Shown: positions 7,904 through 16,127 of the stretch, in pieces | Position numbering within the stretch: position 1 is the first letter of the stretch | Layout of the letters: each line of letters opens with the position of its first letter | Assembly: GCA_022758935.1 (NCBI GenBank) | Contig: JAEMQG010000117.1 | Span: forward strand, 1 to 17,260 | From: Candidatus Nitrosopumilus sp. | GTDB taxonomy: Archaea; Thermoproteota; Nitrososphaeria; Nitrososphaerales; Nitrosopumilaceae | Reading direction: 5' to 3' | DNA: 17,260 bases | Translations under genes and position numbers: made by a program | The notes under the pieces: generated by a model | What the model saw: only the letters and a program-made list of their open reading frames with translations | What the model was told of the DNA's origin: nothing | Databases searched by the model: none

Positions 7904-8281
7904 TTAAACCAGATATGATTCATAGCAACCTAGTTGCTCGATAAACATTATTTTTCCTTTAGTAATTGCTGTTAGTTTTCTCTTACACGAAAGATCAATT
8001 TTTGTTCTATGTTGTAACATCTGAATTGTTTTTCTTGTCAGGTACCCTCCTTTTTTATCTCTGTCAAAAAGTATGATTAATTTCTTATATCTTGCAACAG
8101 CGTCCGCAAAGTTTGCCATACCGCCATATCTATGAAATTCAATAATTTGACCAGAGAATCCAAGTTTTTTTAATGCCAATGCGTCTCTTTTTCCTTCTAC
8201 TACAATAACACCATCTTTCATTGTATTTAGTAGCGATACAAAATTTTGCAATTCATGAATTTCTTGATCTGTTACAATCAC
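7904..8281 (-). CDS. Small stand-alone Toprim-domain protein
   Basis: This protein of about 125 residues is essentially one Toprim fold. The motif VVEGKRDALALKKLGF carries the conserved Glu, and LIILFDRDKKGG carries the DxD pair that binds Mg2+. Toprim domains occur in primases, topoisomerases, RNase M5 and small archaeal proteins of unknown role, so its activity on nucleic acid is likely but its reaction is not known. The frame extends upstream to a GTG at 8296 (130 residues). I prefer the GTG at 8281, giving MIVTDQEIHEL, because the only TATA-like element (about 8300-8308) is too close to 8296 but about 26 nt from 8281. It diverges from the glutamine amidotransferase gene and converges with gdh. 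Confidence 0.75.
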   Translation of the reverse strand: MIVTDQEIHELQNFVSLLNTMKDGVIVVEGKRDALALKKLGFSGQIIEFHRYGGMANFADAVARYKKLIILFDRDKKGGYLTRKTIQMLQHRTKIDLSCKRKLTAITKGKIMFIEQLGCYESYLV

Positions 8282-8300
8282 TACACTGATAGTCACTTTA

Positions 8301-8310
8301 ACATATTAAG
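8301..8310. promoter_or_regulatory. Shared bidirectional TATA element
   Basis: The 35-50 bp between two divergent genes holds one A/T-rich core that reads TATTAA on the plus strand, 23-28 nt before the ATG at 8332. On the minus strand it reads TTAATAT, about 22-28 nt before the GTG at 8281. One element could therefore serve both leaderless transcripts. Confidence 0.4.
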
Positions 8311-8331
8311 CACTTTTGCTAAAAATTAATT

Positions 8332-9015
8332 ATGTCTGAGGTTCTACTTGTTCAAAATACAAAAGTAGAAGGTTCTGGATATCTGGGCGAACTTTTAACC
8401 AATGATGGATTTACAATTAGTTTAATCAATGCCAAGCATGAGATACTTCCGGAAAAAGATTATTCTCTTGTTGTAATTTTGGGAGCTTCAGAAAGCGCTA
8501 ATGCTAATTTGCCTTACTTGCAAGCAGAGCAAAAATTGATTAAAAAAAGTGTGGATGGTAATATTCCTGTACTTGGAATTTGTTTGGGTTCTCAATTAAT
8601 TGCAAAAACTTTTGGAGCAAAAGTTTATCGTGGTCCTCACAAAGAAATTGGGTTTTACCATGATTTGATAATTGATAATAACTCAAAATTATTTGCTGGA
8701 TTTGAAAATCCTTTTACTGCATTTCATTGGCACGGAGACACTTTTGATTTACCTAAAGGTGCAACTAGATTGGCCCACTCTGAACATTATCCAAATCAGG
8801 CGTTTCAAATCAATAGTGCAATTGGCTTACAATTTCACTTAGAAGTCAATGAAGAATTGGTGAACCTTTGGCTTGACGAGACTCAGGAAAAACTACGACA
8901 AGTACCATATATTAATCCACAAAAAATTCGTTCTGATATATATGAAAATATTTCAATTGTAAAAAGCAATATGGATAATTTTTATAATAATTTTAAATCA
9001 ATATTTCATCTTTGA
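8332..9015 (+). CDS. Class I glutamine amidotransferase (GMP synthase-like GATase domain)
   Basis: The 227-residue protein is a free-standing class I glutaminase domain. The nucleophile elbow GICLGSQ places the catalytic Cys at 84. LQFHLEVNEE supplies the His169 and Glu171 of the triad, and FHWHGDTFDLP (131-141) is the characteristic segment of the GMP-synthase-like stand-alone amidotransferases. Such proteins hydrolyse glutamine, or gamma-glutamyl compounds, to release ammonia or Glu, and many have no assigned partner. No synthetase partner is adjacent, so the physiological substrate is unknown. The C-terminal ~45 residues are Asn/Ile/Phe-rich and look like an added helix. The ATG at 8332 is supported by a TATA-like element about 28 nt upstream. 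Confidence 0.85.
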   Translation: MSEVLLVQNTKVEGSGYLGELLTNDGFTISLINAKHEILPEKDYSLVVILGASESANANLPYLQAEQKLIKKSVDGNIPVLGICLGSQLIAKTFGAKVYRGPHKEIGFYHDLIIDNNSKLFAGFENPFTAFHWHGDTFDLPKGATRLAHSEHYPNQAFQINSAIGLQFHLEVNEELVNLWLDETQEKLRQVPYINPQKIRSDIYENISIVKSNMDNFYNNFKSIFHL

Positions 9016-9021
9016 CCAAAG

Positions 9022-9029
9022 TTTAATAT
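9022..9029 (+). promoter_or_regulatory. TATA box for the acyl-CoA synthetase
   Basis: TTTAATAT starts 36 nt before the ATG at 9058, predicting a very short leader of roughly 5-10 nt. Inferred from sequence and distance. Confidence 0.45.
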
Positions 9030-9057
9030 ACAGAGTTTTTGTTTTAACCATCGAACT

Positions 9058-11175
9058 ATGACTTTTGTGAAAAAAGTTTTTGAGGAAACAATTCAAACCG
9101 ATCATAAAGTTGTCACTGAAGAATTATCAAAATCCATTCTCAAAACATATGGGGTTAAAGTTCCAGGATATGCACTTGTAAAATCTGCAGAAGAAGCGGC
9201 AAAAGCTGCAAAAAAATTAGGTTTTCCACTAGTAATGAAAGTAGTTTCACCACAAATTTTACACAAAACAGATGTCGGTGGCGTTAAAGTAGGTCTCAAT
9301 AATATTGACGAAGTAAAAAAGACATTCAAAGACATGTATGGTAGACTTTCTAAAAAGAAAGGAGTTGACGTAAAAGGAATTCTTCTTGAAAAGATGGTTC
9401 CAAAGGGGGTTGAACTAATTGTGGGCATTCAAAATGATGCTCAGTTTGGTCCGGTAATTATGGTTGGTCTGGGTGGTATTATGACAGAAGTTATGAAAGA
9501 TGTTGCATTCAGACTATTGCCCATCACAACCTCTGATGCAAAATCAATGATAAATCAACTCAAAGGCTCAAAACTACTCAAGGGATTCAGAGGGAGTGAA
9601 CCAATTGATCTTAACATGGTTGCAAAAATGCTAGTTCAGATTGGGAAATTAGGAGTAGACAATGCAGATTACATCAACAGCATTGACTTTAATCCTGTAG
9701 TAGTTTATCCAAAATCACATTTTGTAGTTGACGCAAAAATAATACTTAATAAACAAATAAAGAAAAACTCCATTTCTAAAGAAAAACCAAATTCAGAATT
9801 CATAGAACAATTCTTTACTCCTGCGTCTGTTGCGTTAGTTGGGGCTTCTACAACTCCCGGAAAAATTGGAAACTCTGTTCTTGATAGTTTAGCAAAGCAT
9901 GATTACAAAGGAACTGTTTACCCAATAATTCCAAAAGCTGAAAATATTCTTGGATTGCCCTGCTACCCCTCTTTAGACAAGTGTCCTGGAAAAATTGACT
10001 TGGTTGTTGTTTGCGTAGATTTGTCAATGTGTCCGCCAATAATGGAAGAATGTGCAAAACTTGGAATTCATAATGTCGTAATTGTCTCTGGCGGTGGAAA
10101 GGAACTAGGAGGAGAAAGAGCAGACTATGAATCTCAAGTAAAATCACTAGCTATTAAAAATAAAATTAGGGTTATTGGTCCAAACTGTATTGGAATGTTT
10201 AATGCCGCAAATCGTTTAGACTGTGCATTTCAAGGACAAGAAAGGATGATTCGAGCAAAATTAGGCCCTGTTGCACTTTTATCTCAAAGTGGAACCATGG
10301 GTATTAGTTTTCTTGAAACCGCTGATACATTTGGTCTATCAAAGATGGTTAGTTATGGTAACCGTTCCGATGTAGACGAAGCAGATATGATTTGGTATCT
10401 TGCAAATGATCCTCAAACCAAAGTAATTGTATTATATGTTGAAGGATTTGGAGATGGTCGTAAATTCATCAACACTGCAAAGCGAGTTATGAAAGAAAAA
10501 AAGAAACCTGTAGTTATTTGGAAGAGTGGGAGAAGTACCCTTGGAGCAAAGCAAGCTGCATCTCATACTGGGTCTTTAGGTGGCTCGAATGCAATTATCA
10601 TGGATGCTTTCAAGCAAGCAGGAATTATCTCTGTTGATAGTTATCAAGAGTTAGCAGCAGTTGCAAAGGCATTGGCCTGGCAGCCTGGCTCCAAAGGAAA
10701 TAAAGCTGCAATGACAAGTAATGGTGCTGGTCCTATGATCGGCGGTATTGATCACTTTGAAAGATTGGGATTAGAACTAGCAAAAGTCTCCACAGATTCA
10801 CTCAAGAAAATGAAGGACCATTTCCCGCCAACATATGTAATTGGAAACGGGAATCCTGCAGATGTTACAGGAGGTGCTAATGCCGATGATTATAGATTTG
10901 TTATCCAAACATTCATGGATGATCCAAACGTGGATATCATCATGCCATGGTTTGTATTCCAAGATGATCCGCTTGAAGAAACCATAATTGATTATCTTGC
11001 AGATTTCTCAAATATGAAAAAGAAGCCTCTCTTGGTTGGCGGAAACGGTGGATCCTACACAGAAAAAGTTTCTAAACTCATCGAAGCGAAAGGAATTCCA
11101 GTTTATGATGATCTGAGAGATTGGGTCGCTGCATCTTCTGCACTTTCTCAATGGGGTAAATTTTCTCAAAAATAG
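9058..11175 (+). CDS. Acyl-CoA synthetase (ADP-forming), probable 3-hydroxypropionyl-CoA synthetase
   Basis: This 705-residue single-chain NDP-forming acyl-CoA synthetase converts an organic acid, CoA and ATP to acyl-CoA, ADP and phosphate. The ATP-grasp half comes first (about 15-235), with the phosphohistidine-type site [11 protein letters not shown] (His69). Then comes the CoA-binding Rossmann half from about 250 ([10 protein letters not shown]). The ligase part contains [20 protein letters not shown], and the active-site loop [10 protein letters not shown] with His503, the residue phosphorylated in the related succinyl-CoA synthetases. Two such enzymes act in the thaumarchaeal 3-hydroxypropionate/4-hydroxybutyrate cycle (characterised in N. 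maritimus as Nmar_1309 for 3-hydroxypropionate and Nmar_0206 for 4-hydroxybutyrate). The adjacent downstream hydratase points to the 3-hydroxypropionate enzyme, but 4-hydroxybutyrate or acetate cannot be excluded by eye. Using ADP-forming enzymes here saves ATP relative to AMP-forming ones. Confidence 0.9.
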   Translation: MTFVKKVFEETIQTDHKVVTEELSKSILKTYGVKVPGYALVKSAEEAAKAAKKLGFPLVMKVVSPQILHKTDVGGVKVGLNNIDEVKKTFKDMYGRLSKKKGVDVKGILLEKMVPKGVELIVGIQNDAQFGPVIMVGLGGIMTEVMKDVAFRLLPITTSDAKSMINQLKGSKLLKGFRGSEPIDLNMVAKMLVQIGKLGVDNADYINSIDFNPVVVYPKSHFVVDAKIILNKQIKKNSISKEKPNSEFIEQFFTPASVALVGASTTPGKIGNSVLDSLAKHDYKGTVYPIIPKAENILGLPCYPSLDKCPGKIDLVVVCVDLSMCPPIMEECAKLGIHNVVIVSGGGKELGGERADYESQVKSLAIKNKIRVIGPNCIGMFNAANRLDCAFQGQERMIRAKLGPVALLSQSGTMGISFLETADTFGLSKMVSYGNRSDVDEADMIWYLANDPQTKVIVLYVEGFGDGRKFINTAKRVMKEKKKPVVIWKSGRSTLGAKQAASHTGSLGGSNAIIMDAFKQAGIISVDSYQELAAVAKALAWQPGSKGNKAAMTSNGAGPMIGGIDHFERLGLELAKVSTDSLKKMKDHFPPTYVIGNGNPADVTGGANADDYRFVIQTFMDDPNVDIIMPWFVFQDDPLEETIIDYLADFSNMKKKPLLVGGNGGSYTEKVSKLIEAKGIPVYDDLRDWVAASSALSQWGKFSQK

Positions 11176-11973
<798 letters not shown>

Positions 11974-12031
11974 TCCGTCTCTAAATCACTCATTTTCTTG
12001 AATTACTAGTATGTTTGGTATGAAAAGCTTA

Positions 12032-12037
12032 TTATAA
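12032..12037 (+). promoter_or_regulatory. TATA box for the HesB/IscA gene
   Basis: TTATAA lies 24-29 nt before the ATG at 12061, a leaderless arrangement. Confidence 0.45.
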
Positions 12038-12060
12038 TTTGAATCAACTTTTTAATTATC

Positions 12061-12411
12061 ATGGCATCTGAACAAACACAAAAGATGATTACTGTTTCTA
12101 CAAAAGCAGCTGAAAAGATCAAAGAATTCATGAAAGAAGAAGCTGAAAATCCACAATACCTAAGGGTTTATGTTCAAGGAGGCGGTTGTTCCGGCCTATC
12201 CTATGGAATGGGCTTTGAAAAAGCAGCAGAAGAAGATGATCTAGTTATGGAAGAAAATGGTATCAAGCTACTTGTAGACAGCTACAGTGTCGATCATCTA
12301 AAAGGTGCAAACGTGGACTATATTGAAAGCTTGATGGGATCTGGATTCAAAATTAACAATCCAAATGTTACAAAATCCTGTTCTTGTGGTCACTCTTTTA
12401 GCACTGAATAA
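12061..12411 (+). CDS. HesB/IscA-family iron-sulfur cluster assembly protein
   Basis: This 116-residue A-type carrier has the three conserved cysteines: Cys43 in GGCSGLSYGMGFE (41-53), and Cys107 and Cys109 in KSCSCGHSF (105-113). Proteins of this family bind an Fe-S cluster or iron and pass it to target apoproteins. The Ser/Gly context GSGFKINNPNV before the last Cys pair is typical. Likely clients are the many Fe-S enzymes of a thaumarchaeon, including 4-hydroxybutyryl-CoA dehydratase of the carbon cycle, but no client is shown by context. Transcription is probably monocistronic: a TATA-like box precedes it and T-rich DNA follows it. Confidence 0.93.
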   Translation: MASEQTQKMITVSTKAAEKIKEFMKEEAENPQYLRVYVQGGGCSGLSYGMGFEKAAEEDDLVMEENGIKLLVDSYSVDHLKGANVDYIESLMGSGFKINNPNVTKSCSCGHSFSTE

Positions 12412-12420
12412 AAAACATCA

Positions 12421-12432
12421 TTTTTAATTTTT
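12421..12432 (+). terminator. Oligo-T terminator after the HesB/IscA gene
   Basis: Two T5 runs separated by AA begin about 10 nt after the stop codon. Archaeal RNA polymerase terminates at oligo-T tracts without needing a hairpin; none is evident here. Position-based inference. Confidence 0.4.
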
Positions 12433-12509
12433 AGATTTACCTGTGTAAACTAGGCTCCCAGAACCATTTTTAGAAAATTTACCTTTTCAAAATCCTTGCG
12501 ATACCCTCA

Positions 12510-12514
12510 TATAT
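12510..12514 (+). promoter_or_regulatory. TATA box for dnaG
   Basis: TATAT (within CATATATCC) lies 47-51 nt before the dnaG ATG. Start-site spacing would give a leader of roughly 20-25 nt, just enough to include the ribosome-binding site. Confidence 0.4.
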
Positions 12515-12543
12515 CCTGACTCAAAAATAAAATTATGATAATT

Positions 12544-12551
12544 AAGGAGAT
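12544..12551 (+). promoter_or_regulatory. Shine-Dalgarno sequence for dnaG
   Basis: AAGGAGAT precedes the ATG at 12561, with GGAG about 11 nt upstream. Most other genes here look leaderless, so this leadered start stands out and supports the chosen start. Confidence 0.5.
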
Positions 12552-12560
12552 GAAGAAAGT

Positions 12561-13706
12561 ATGTCCAATAAATCAGGAATTGTCAAATATCATGTTAAAC
12601 TTTCCTTTGAAGTTGATGGGCTTGTCGAAAGAGCAGATATAATCGGAGCTATCTTCGGGCAGACAGAAGGTCTGTTAGGTCCCGAGATGAATCTGAATGA
12701 GCTGCAACGAGTCTCTAAAGTTGGTCGTATAGAGGTAAACACAAAATCTACTTCAAATACAACAAACGGCGATGCCCTTATTCCAATGAGTACTGATATT
12801 GATACCTGTGCATTAATTGCAGCTGGAATTGAGAGTATTGATAAAGTTGGTCCATTTGACTGTGTTTTCAAATTAGAGGCAATTGATGATGTGAGAGCTG
12901 CAAAGAAAGATGATATTGTAAGACGTGCTAAAGAAATCAAGCAGCGCTGGGCCACTAAAACAGTCAGTGAAGGAGAAAGTATGTTAAAAGATGTTCATGA
13001 AGGCGATTCTAAAAAACTTTCTACATATGGTCCATCTAAACTCACATGTAGTTCTGGTTTGTTTAATTCAAGTTGGATCATTCTAGTTGAAGGTAGGGCT
13101 GATGTCATTAATCTTCTCAGAGCTGGGTATGATAATGCAGTTGCAATTGAAGGTGCAAAAATCGATGAATCAATTAAAGAACTATGTGCCTCAAAAAATA
13201 CTGTAGTTGCATTTATTGATGGTGATAGATCCGGCGGATTTATTCTAAAAGAACTCAAATCTGTTGTAAATATTGATTATGAATTAAGAGCCGATACTGG
13301 GGTTGAAGTTGAAGAATTAACTCCACAAAGAATCGATGAAATTCTACGACCAATAGCTGATGAAATTAAAAGTGGAAAACCTACACCATCTCTCAAAAGT
13401 TCAGAAGACAAACCGCTTGCTCAAATAGCTTCTAGAGTTTTTCCAAATCTCAATGAAACCCTTGAAGCAATAGCATTAGATGCAAATGAAAAGGAAATCT
13501 TCAAAGTTCCTATTAGTGAAGTGGTCAGCAAACTCACAACCCAATCTGGGATAAAATATCTTCTACTGGATGGTATCATCACTCAGCGACTTTTAGAAGG
13601 TGCTAAAAATGCTGGAATCGAGTGTGTTGTTGGACACAGGGTTGCAAAGTTGACAAACTCTGAAGGATTAAATATAAAAACATTCGGTGACTTAGGCGTA
13701 GCATAG
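12561..13706 (+). CDS. dnaG: Archaeal DnaG (Toprim primase-like, exosome-associated)
   Basis: The 381-residue protein matches archaeal DnaG. The N-terminal region KYHVKLSFEVDGLVERADI (9-27) followed by GAIFGQTEGLLGPEMNL is diagnostic. The central Toprim domain has LVEGRADV with the catalytic Glu177 and FIDGDRSGG with Asp220 and Asp222, for metal binding. The C-terminal part is an archaeal-specific region, here somewhat shorter than the 400+ residues common in euryarchaea. In archaea this protein binds the RNA exosome (via Csl4 in Sulfolobus), helps recruit poly(A)-rich RNA, and can show primase activity in vitro. The main replicative primase is PriS/PriL. It lies 9 nt upstream of ribK and is probably cotranscribed with it. 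Confidence 0.95.
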   Translation: MSNKSGIVKYHVKLSFEVDGLVERADIIGAIFGQTEGLLGPEMNLNELQRVSKVGRIEVNTKSTSNTTNGDALIPMSTDIDTCALIAAGIESIDKVGPFDCVFKLEAIDDVRAAKKDDIVRRAKEIKQRWATKTVSEGESMLKDVHEGDSKKLSTYGPSKLTCSSGLFNSSWIILVEGRADVINLLRAGYDNAVAIEGAKIDESIKELCASKNTVVAFIDGDRSGGFILKELKSVVNIDYELRADTGVEVEELTPQRIDEILRPIADEIKSGKPTPSLKSSEDKPLAQIASRVFPNLNETLEAIALDANEKEIFKVPISEVVSKLTTQSGIKYLLLDGIITQRLLEGAKNAGIECVVGHRVAKLTNSEGLNIKTFGDLGVA

Positions 13707-13715
13707 TGTTCCTTG

Positions 13716-14399
13716 ATGACTGAACTAAAAATTCAGCACAGCTTAACTCTCACTCACCTTCTTTCTAAAGGTGCAAAACTTAATTTTGTTATGGTGACTA
13801 CTGATTCATTAGGTAAAAGTATACACAAATCACAACAAGCCGCATCCAAACATCTACTTGAATTAGAGACCAATCAGTTCATTGAAAGGATAATTAGCGG
13901 GAGAAATATTTCGGTGAAAATTACTCCAAAAGGATTCTCAGAAATAGTAAAACTATCTATGGCTCTTCAAAAAAGTCTTGACTCCTCTCCATCTCATGTT
14001 GAACTAAAGGGAACTATAGTTTCCGGCATGGGGGAGGGCGCTTATTACATGTCTTTAAAGGGATATACACAACAATTCAAATCCAAAATAAACTATATTC
14101 CATTTCCAGGAACTCTTAATGTAAGATTGGATAAAAAAGTGTATCAAGAGGCAATAAAACAATTTAATGGTTTTGATGGAACCACAATAGAAGGTTTTTC
14201 AGATGGAAAACGAACATACGGATGGGTAAAGTGTTTTCATGCAAAAATAAACAAATCAATTGACTGCGAATTGATAATCCTTGAGAGAACTCATCATGAT
14301 GATTCTGTAATTGAATTAATCTCCAAAGTATGTATTAGAAAATCAGGAAAACTAAAAGACGGTTCTCTAGTAACAATTAAAATTCAAACCATTCTTTAG
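13716..14399 (+). CDS. ribK: CTP-dependent riboflavin kinase with N-terminal winged-helix domain
   Basis: The protein has 227 residues when started at ATG 13716; a TTG lies one codon earlier. The C-terminal domain (about 95-227) is the archaeal RibK/DUF120 fold. GTIVSGMGEGAYYMSLKGY (99-117) is the nucleotide/flavin-binding hallmark, and IPFPGTLNVRL (128-138) is the second conserved element. Archaeal RibK phosphorylates riboflavin to FMN using CTP instead of ATP. Residues 1-80 form a winged helix-turn-helix (SIHKSQQAASKHLLELE, then a wing and ITPKG), as in other archaeal RibK proteins that may also act as regulators. The gene follows dnaG by 9 nt and faces the FAD synthase gene tail to tail, completing FMN-to-FAD conversion within one locus. 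Confidence 0.93.
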   Translation: MTELKIQHSLTLTHLLSKGAKLNFVMVTTDSLGKSIHKSQQAASKHLLELETNQFIERIISGRNISVKITPKGFSEIVKLSMALQKSLDSSPSHVELKGTIVSGMGEGAYYMSLKGYTQQFKSKINYIPFPGTLNVRLDKKVYQEAIKQFNGFDGTTIEGFSDGKRTYGWVKCFHAKINKSIDCELIILERTHHDDSVIELISKVCIRKSGKLKDGSLVTIKIQTIL

Positions 14400-14426
14400 T
14401 CTTATCTCTTGTATTATTTGTAGATT

Positions 14427-15044
14427 CTAAATGCCATGAATAGATTCACCATATTCTTTTTTTATTTTTGAAGTGGAACTCCCTGGAATGGGAGATTGCA
14501 ATCGTGCAACTTTGGCATTGATGCCAATTTTCTTACATCCTTCTACAATGAATTTTTCTTGATGTACTTGATCATATCCCAATGCAATTATCTGTGGTTT
14601 GACAAGATTGACTGTCTTAAAGATATTATCTTCTTGTCCTACAAGACAAAGATCCACCATCACTAATGAATTCACCAACTCTTGTCTCTGTTTTTGACTA
14701 TGCAATGGCTGTATTTTTTTCATAGTCACGGCAGTATTGTCAGTGGCAACAACAACTATCAAAATATCTCCAAGTGCTTTTGCTGCATTAAGTGTATAGA
14801 CATGTCCTGGGTGAATTATATCAAAAACTCCTCCTGCTAAGACAACCCTGAGAGATGATCTTCCAAGTTCAGTTAATGTAATTCTATCTTCATTTACCAG
14901 TTTATTTTTTATAAGTTCATTGATTTTTGAGTTGATGATATTTTTTGTATATCCATTTTTTATTTTAAGACTATCCTCAAGTGATTTACCGCCTACTTCA
15001 ATCAGATAAATTGCAGATAAAATTGATTTTTCAATTTCCTCCAA
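14427..15044 (-). CDS. ribL: Archaeal FAD synthase (RibL-type nucleotidyltransferase) with N-terminal winged-helix-like domain
   Basis: The 205-residue protein has a cytidylyltransferase-like domain from about 66 onward: VVLAGGVFDIIHPGHVYTL (67-85) with the HxGH nucleotide-binding motif HPGH (78-81), ALGDILIVVVATD (90-102), QKQRQELV (117-124), and a C-terminal GSSTSKI (188-194) matching the ISSTxIR-type loop. Archaeal RibL adenylylates FMN to FAD. Its position beside riboflavin kinase supports that over other cytidylyltransferases such as glycerol-3-phosphate or phosphopantetheine types. Residues 1-65 look like a winged helix (LEDSLKIKNGYTKNIINSKI then ITLTELG), an extension absent from minimal RibL proteins of about 150 residues. 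The start is TTG at 15044, supported by a TTAAA box 26-30 nt upstream. Confidence 0.82.
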   Translation of the reverse strand: MEEIEKSILSAIYLIEVGGKSLEDSLKIKNGYTKNIINSKINELIKNKLVNEDRITLTELGRSSLRVVLAGGVFDIIHPGHVYTLNAAKALGDILIVVVATDNTAVTMKKIQPLHSQKQRQELVNSLVMVDLCLVGQEDNIFKTVNLVKPQIIALGYDQVHQEKFIVEGCKKIGINAKVARLQSPIPGSSTSKIKKEYGESIHGI

Positions 15045-15069
15045 TATTATTTTCTAAAATTACCCTCTC

Positions 15070-15074
15070 TTTAA
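15070..15074 (-). promoter_or_regulatory. TATA box for ribL
   Basis: TTAAA on the minus strand lies 26-30 nt before the TTG start at 15044. This gives ribL its own likely leaderless transcript in addition to read-through from dph5. Confidence 0.4.
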
Positions 15075-15089
15075 TTCATCGATACTATG

Positions 15090-16127
15090 TTAAATTTTTG
15101 GCTCAAAACCCTTTGCTAATCTTAACGCATCAACTAGACCATCTGCATACCCAATACTCAAAATTGCAACTTCATCCTGACCGTCTTCTAGAAATTTTTC
15201 TGCATCTTTAATATATAATTCAGCATTTTGAAGAATTATTTCAAATTCTTTCTGATTTTTATAATATGGGGTTATTTCTTCTAATGCTTTCTTTACCATT
15301 GGGACATATTTTTCCATCATTTGCTTTGAAATTTTTTTTGTCTTTTCTGAATTATCTTGTGGTTCATCTAAACACGTTGCAAGTATTTTTAGGGCATCTG
15401 ATTCCGTAAAATGAAGTCTTCCAGTGATAATAATTGTATGTGGAGGTTTTCCAAAATCTATTTTTTCTAAACTTGAAATTTTTCCCGATATGATTGACTG
15501 ATCTTTAAATCCAATTCTTGATGCAATTATTGCATATGTTGATAAATCAATAACGTTTCTTTTCTGTCCTTTTTCTGTTTCTATTAATCCAAGTAATGCC
15601 TCCTTTGGATCCAAGAAAAAATCCTTGTCTTGATTATACTCTAATAATAACACTGTGTGATTTCCCTCTATAATATTTTTATAAATAACATAATATGGAG
15701 TTGTAAGTGATTTCATTTCACTCATTATCGTTGCGATTCTTCCAACCTTGTAAAAATGAAGACCACATTCTCCTATCATTGACGTTAGAGACGAAGCTGC
15801 GTGTATTGAATGGGTTTTTATTTTTTCTTGTATGGCTCGTGTTCTTAACTCAATGTGTGTTGTAGCAATATATGGATCTCCGTAAGCTAATAATACAATT
15901 TTCTTTGTTTTTGCATTTTTTAAAATCTCAGTTCCATCTTCAACTAACCATCTTTTGCCTTGTCTAAATTCTCCTTTGATCATCTTTTTAATTTTTAGCA
16001 GATCTGATTTCCCAATTGGACTGGTGAATTGTTCGAGATATACAATATCTGCCTTTGATAAGACTTCCTGAGCTTCAATAGAAATTGATCTTGCACCTGA
16101 AATTCCTAAACCTACAAACCAAAGCAT
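15090..16127 (-). CDS. dph5: Diphthine synthase fused to a C-terminal DUF357 domain
   Basis: Residues 1 to about 255 form a tetrapyrrole-methylase-fold diphthine synthase: start MLWFVGLGISGARSIS, YLEQFTSP (30-37), LLAYGDPYIATTH (79-91), HAASSLTSMIGECGLHFYKVGR (about 109-130, here split in words: the SAM/substrate loop and the helix after it), and PPHTIIITGRLHFTESDAL near 228-246. Dph5 methylates the modified histidine of elongation factor 2 in diphthamide synthesis. Stand-alone archaeal Dph5 is about 250-265 residues. Here a further 85 or so residues (about 262-345) resemble DUF357, an archaeal helical domain, through the segments LYIKDAEKFLEDGQ and AILSIGYADGLVDALRLA. The join is in frame with no sign of error. 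The ATG overlaps the stop of the upstream lysK-like gene by one base (TAATG), implying cotranscription. Confidence 0.88.
   Translation of the reverse strand: MLWFVGLGISGARSISIEAQEVLSKADIVYLEQFTSPIGKSDLLKIKKMIKGEFRQGKRWLVEDGTEILKNAKTKKIVLLAYGDPYIATTHIELRTRAIQEKIKTHSIHAASSLTSMIGECGLHFYKVGRIATIMSEMKSLTTPYYVIYKNIIEGNHTVLLLEYNQDKDFFLDPKEALLGLIETEKGQKRNVIDLSTYAIIASRIGFKDQSIISGKISSLEKIDFGKPPHTIIITGRLHFTESDALKILATCLDEPQDNSEKTKKISKQMMEKYVPMVKKALEEITPYYKNQKEFEIILQNAELYIKDAEKFLEDGQDEVAILSIGYADGLVDALRLAKGFEPKI

Noticed and set aside
12412..12560. Possible small gene or RNA between the HesB/IscA gene and dnaG
   Set aside because: No open frame of useful length, no tRNA-like clover, and no box C/D pair was seen; the stretch is explained by an oligo-T terminator plus the dnaG promoter and ribosome-binding site.
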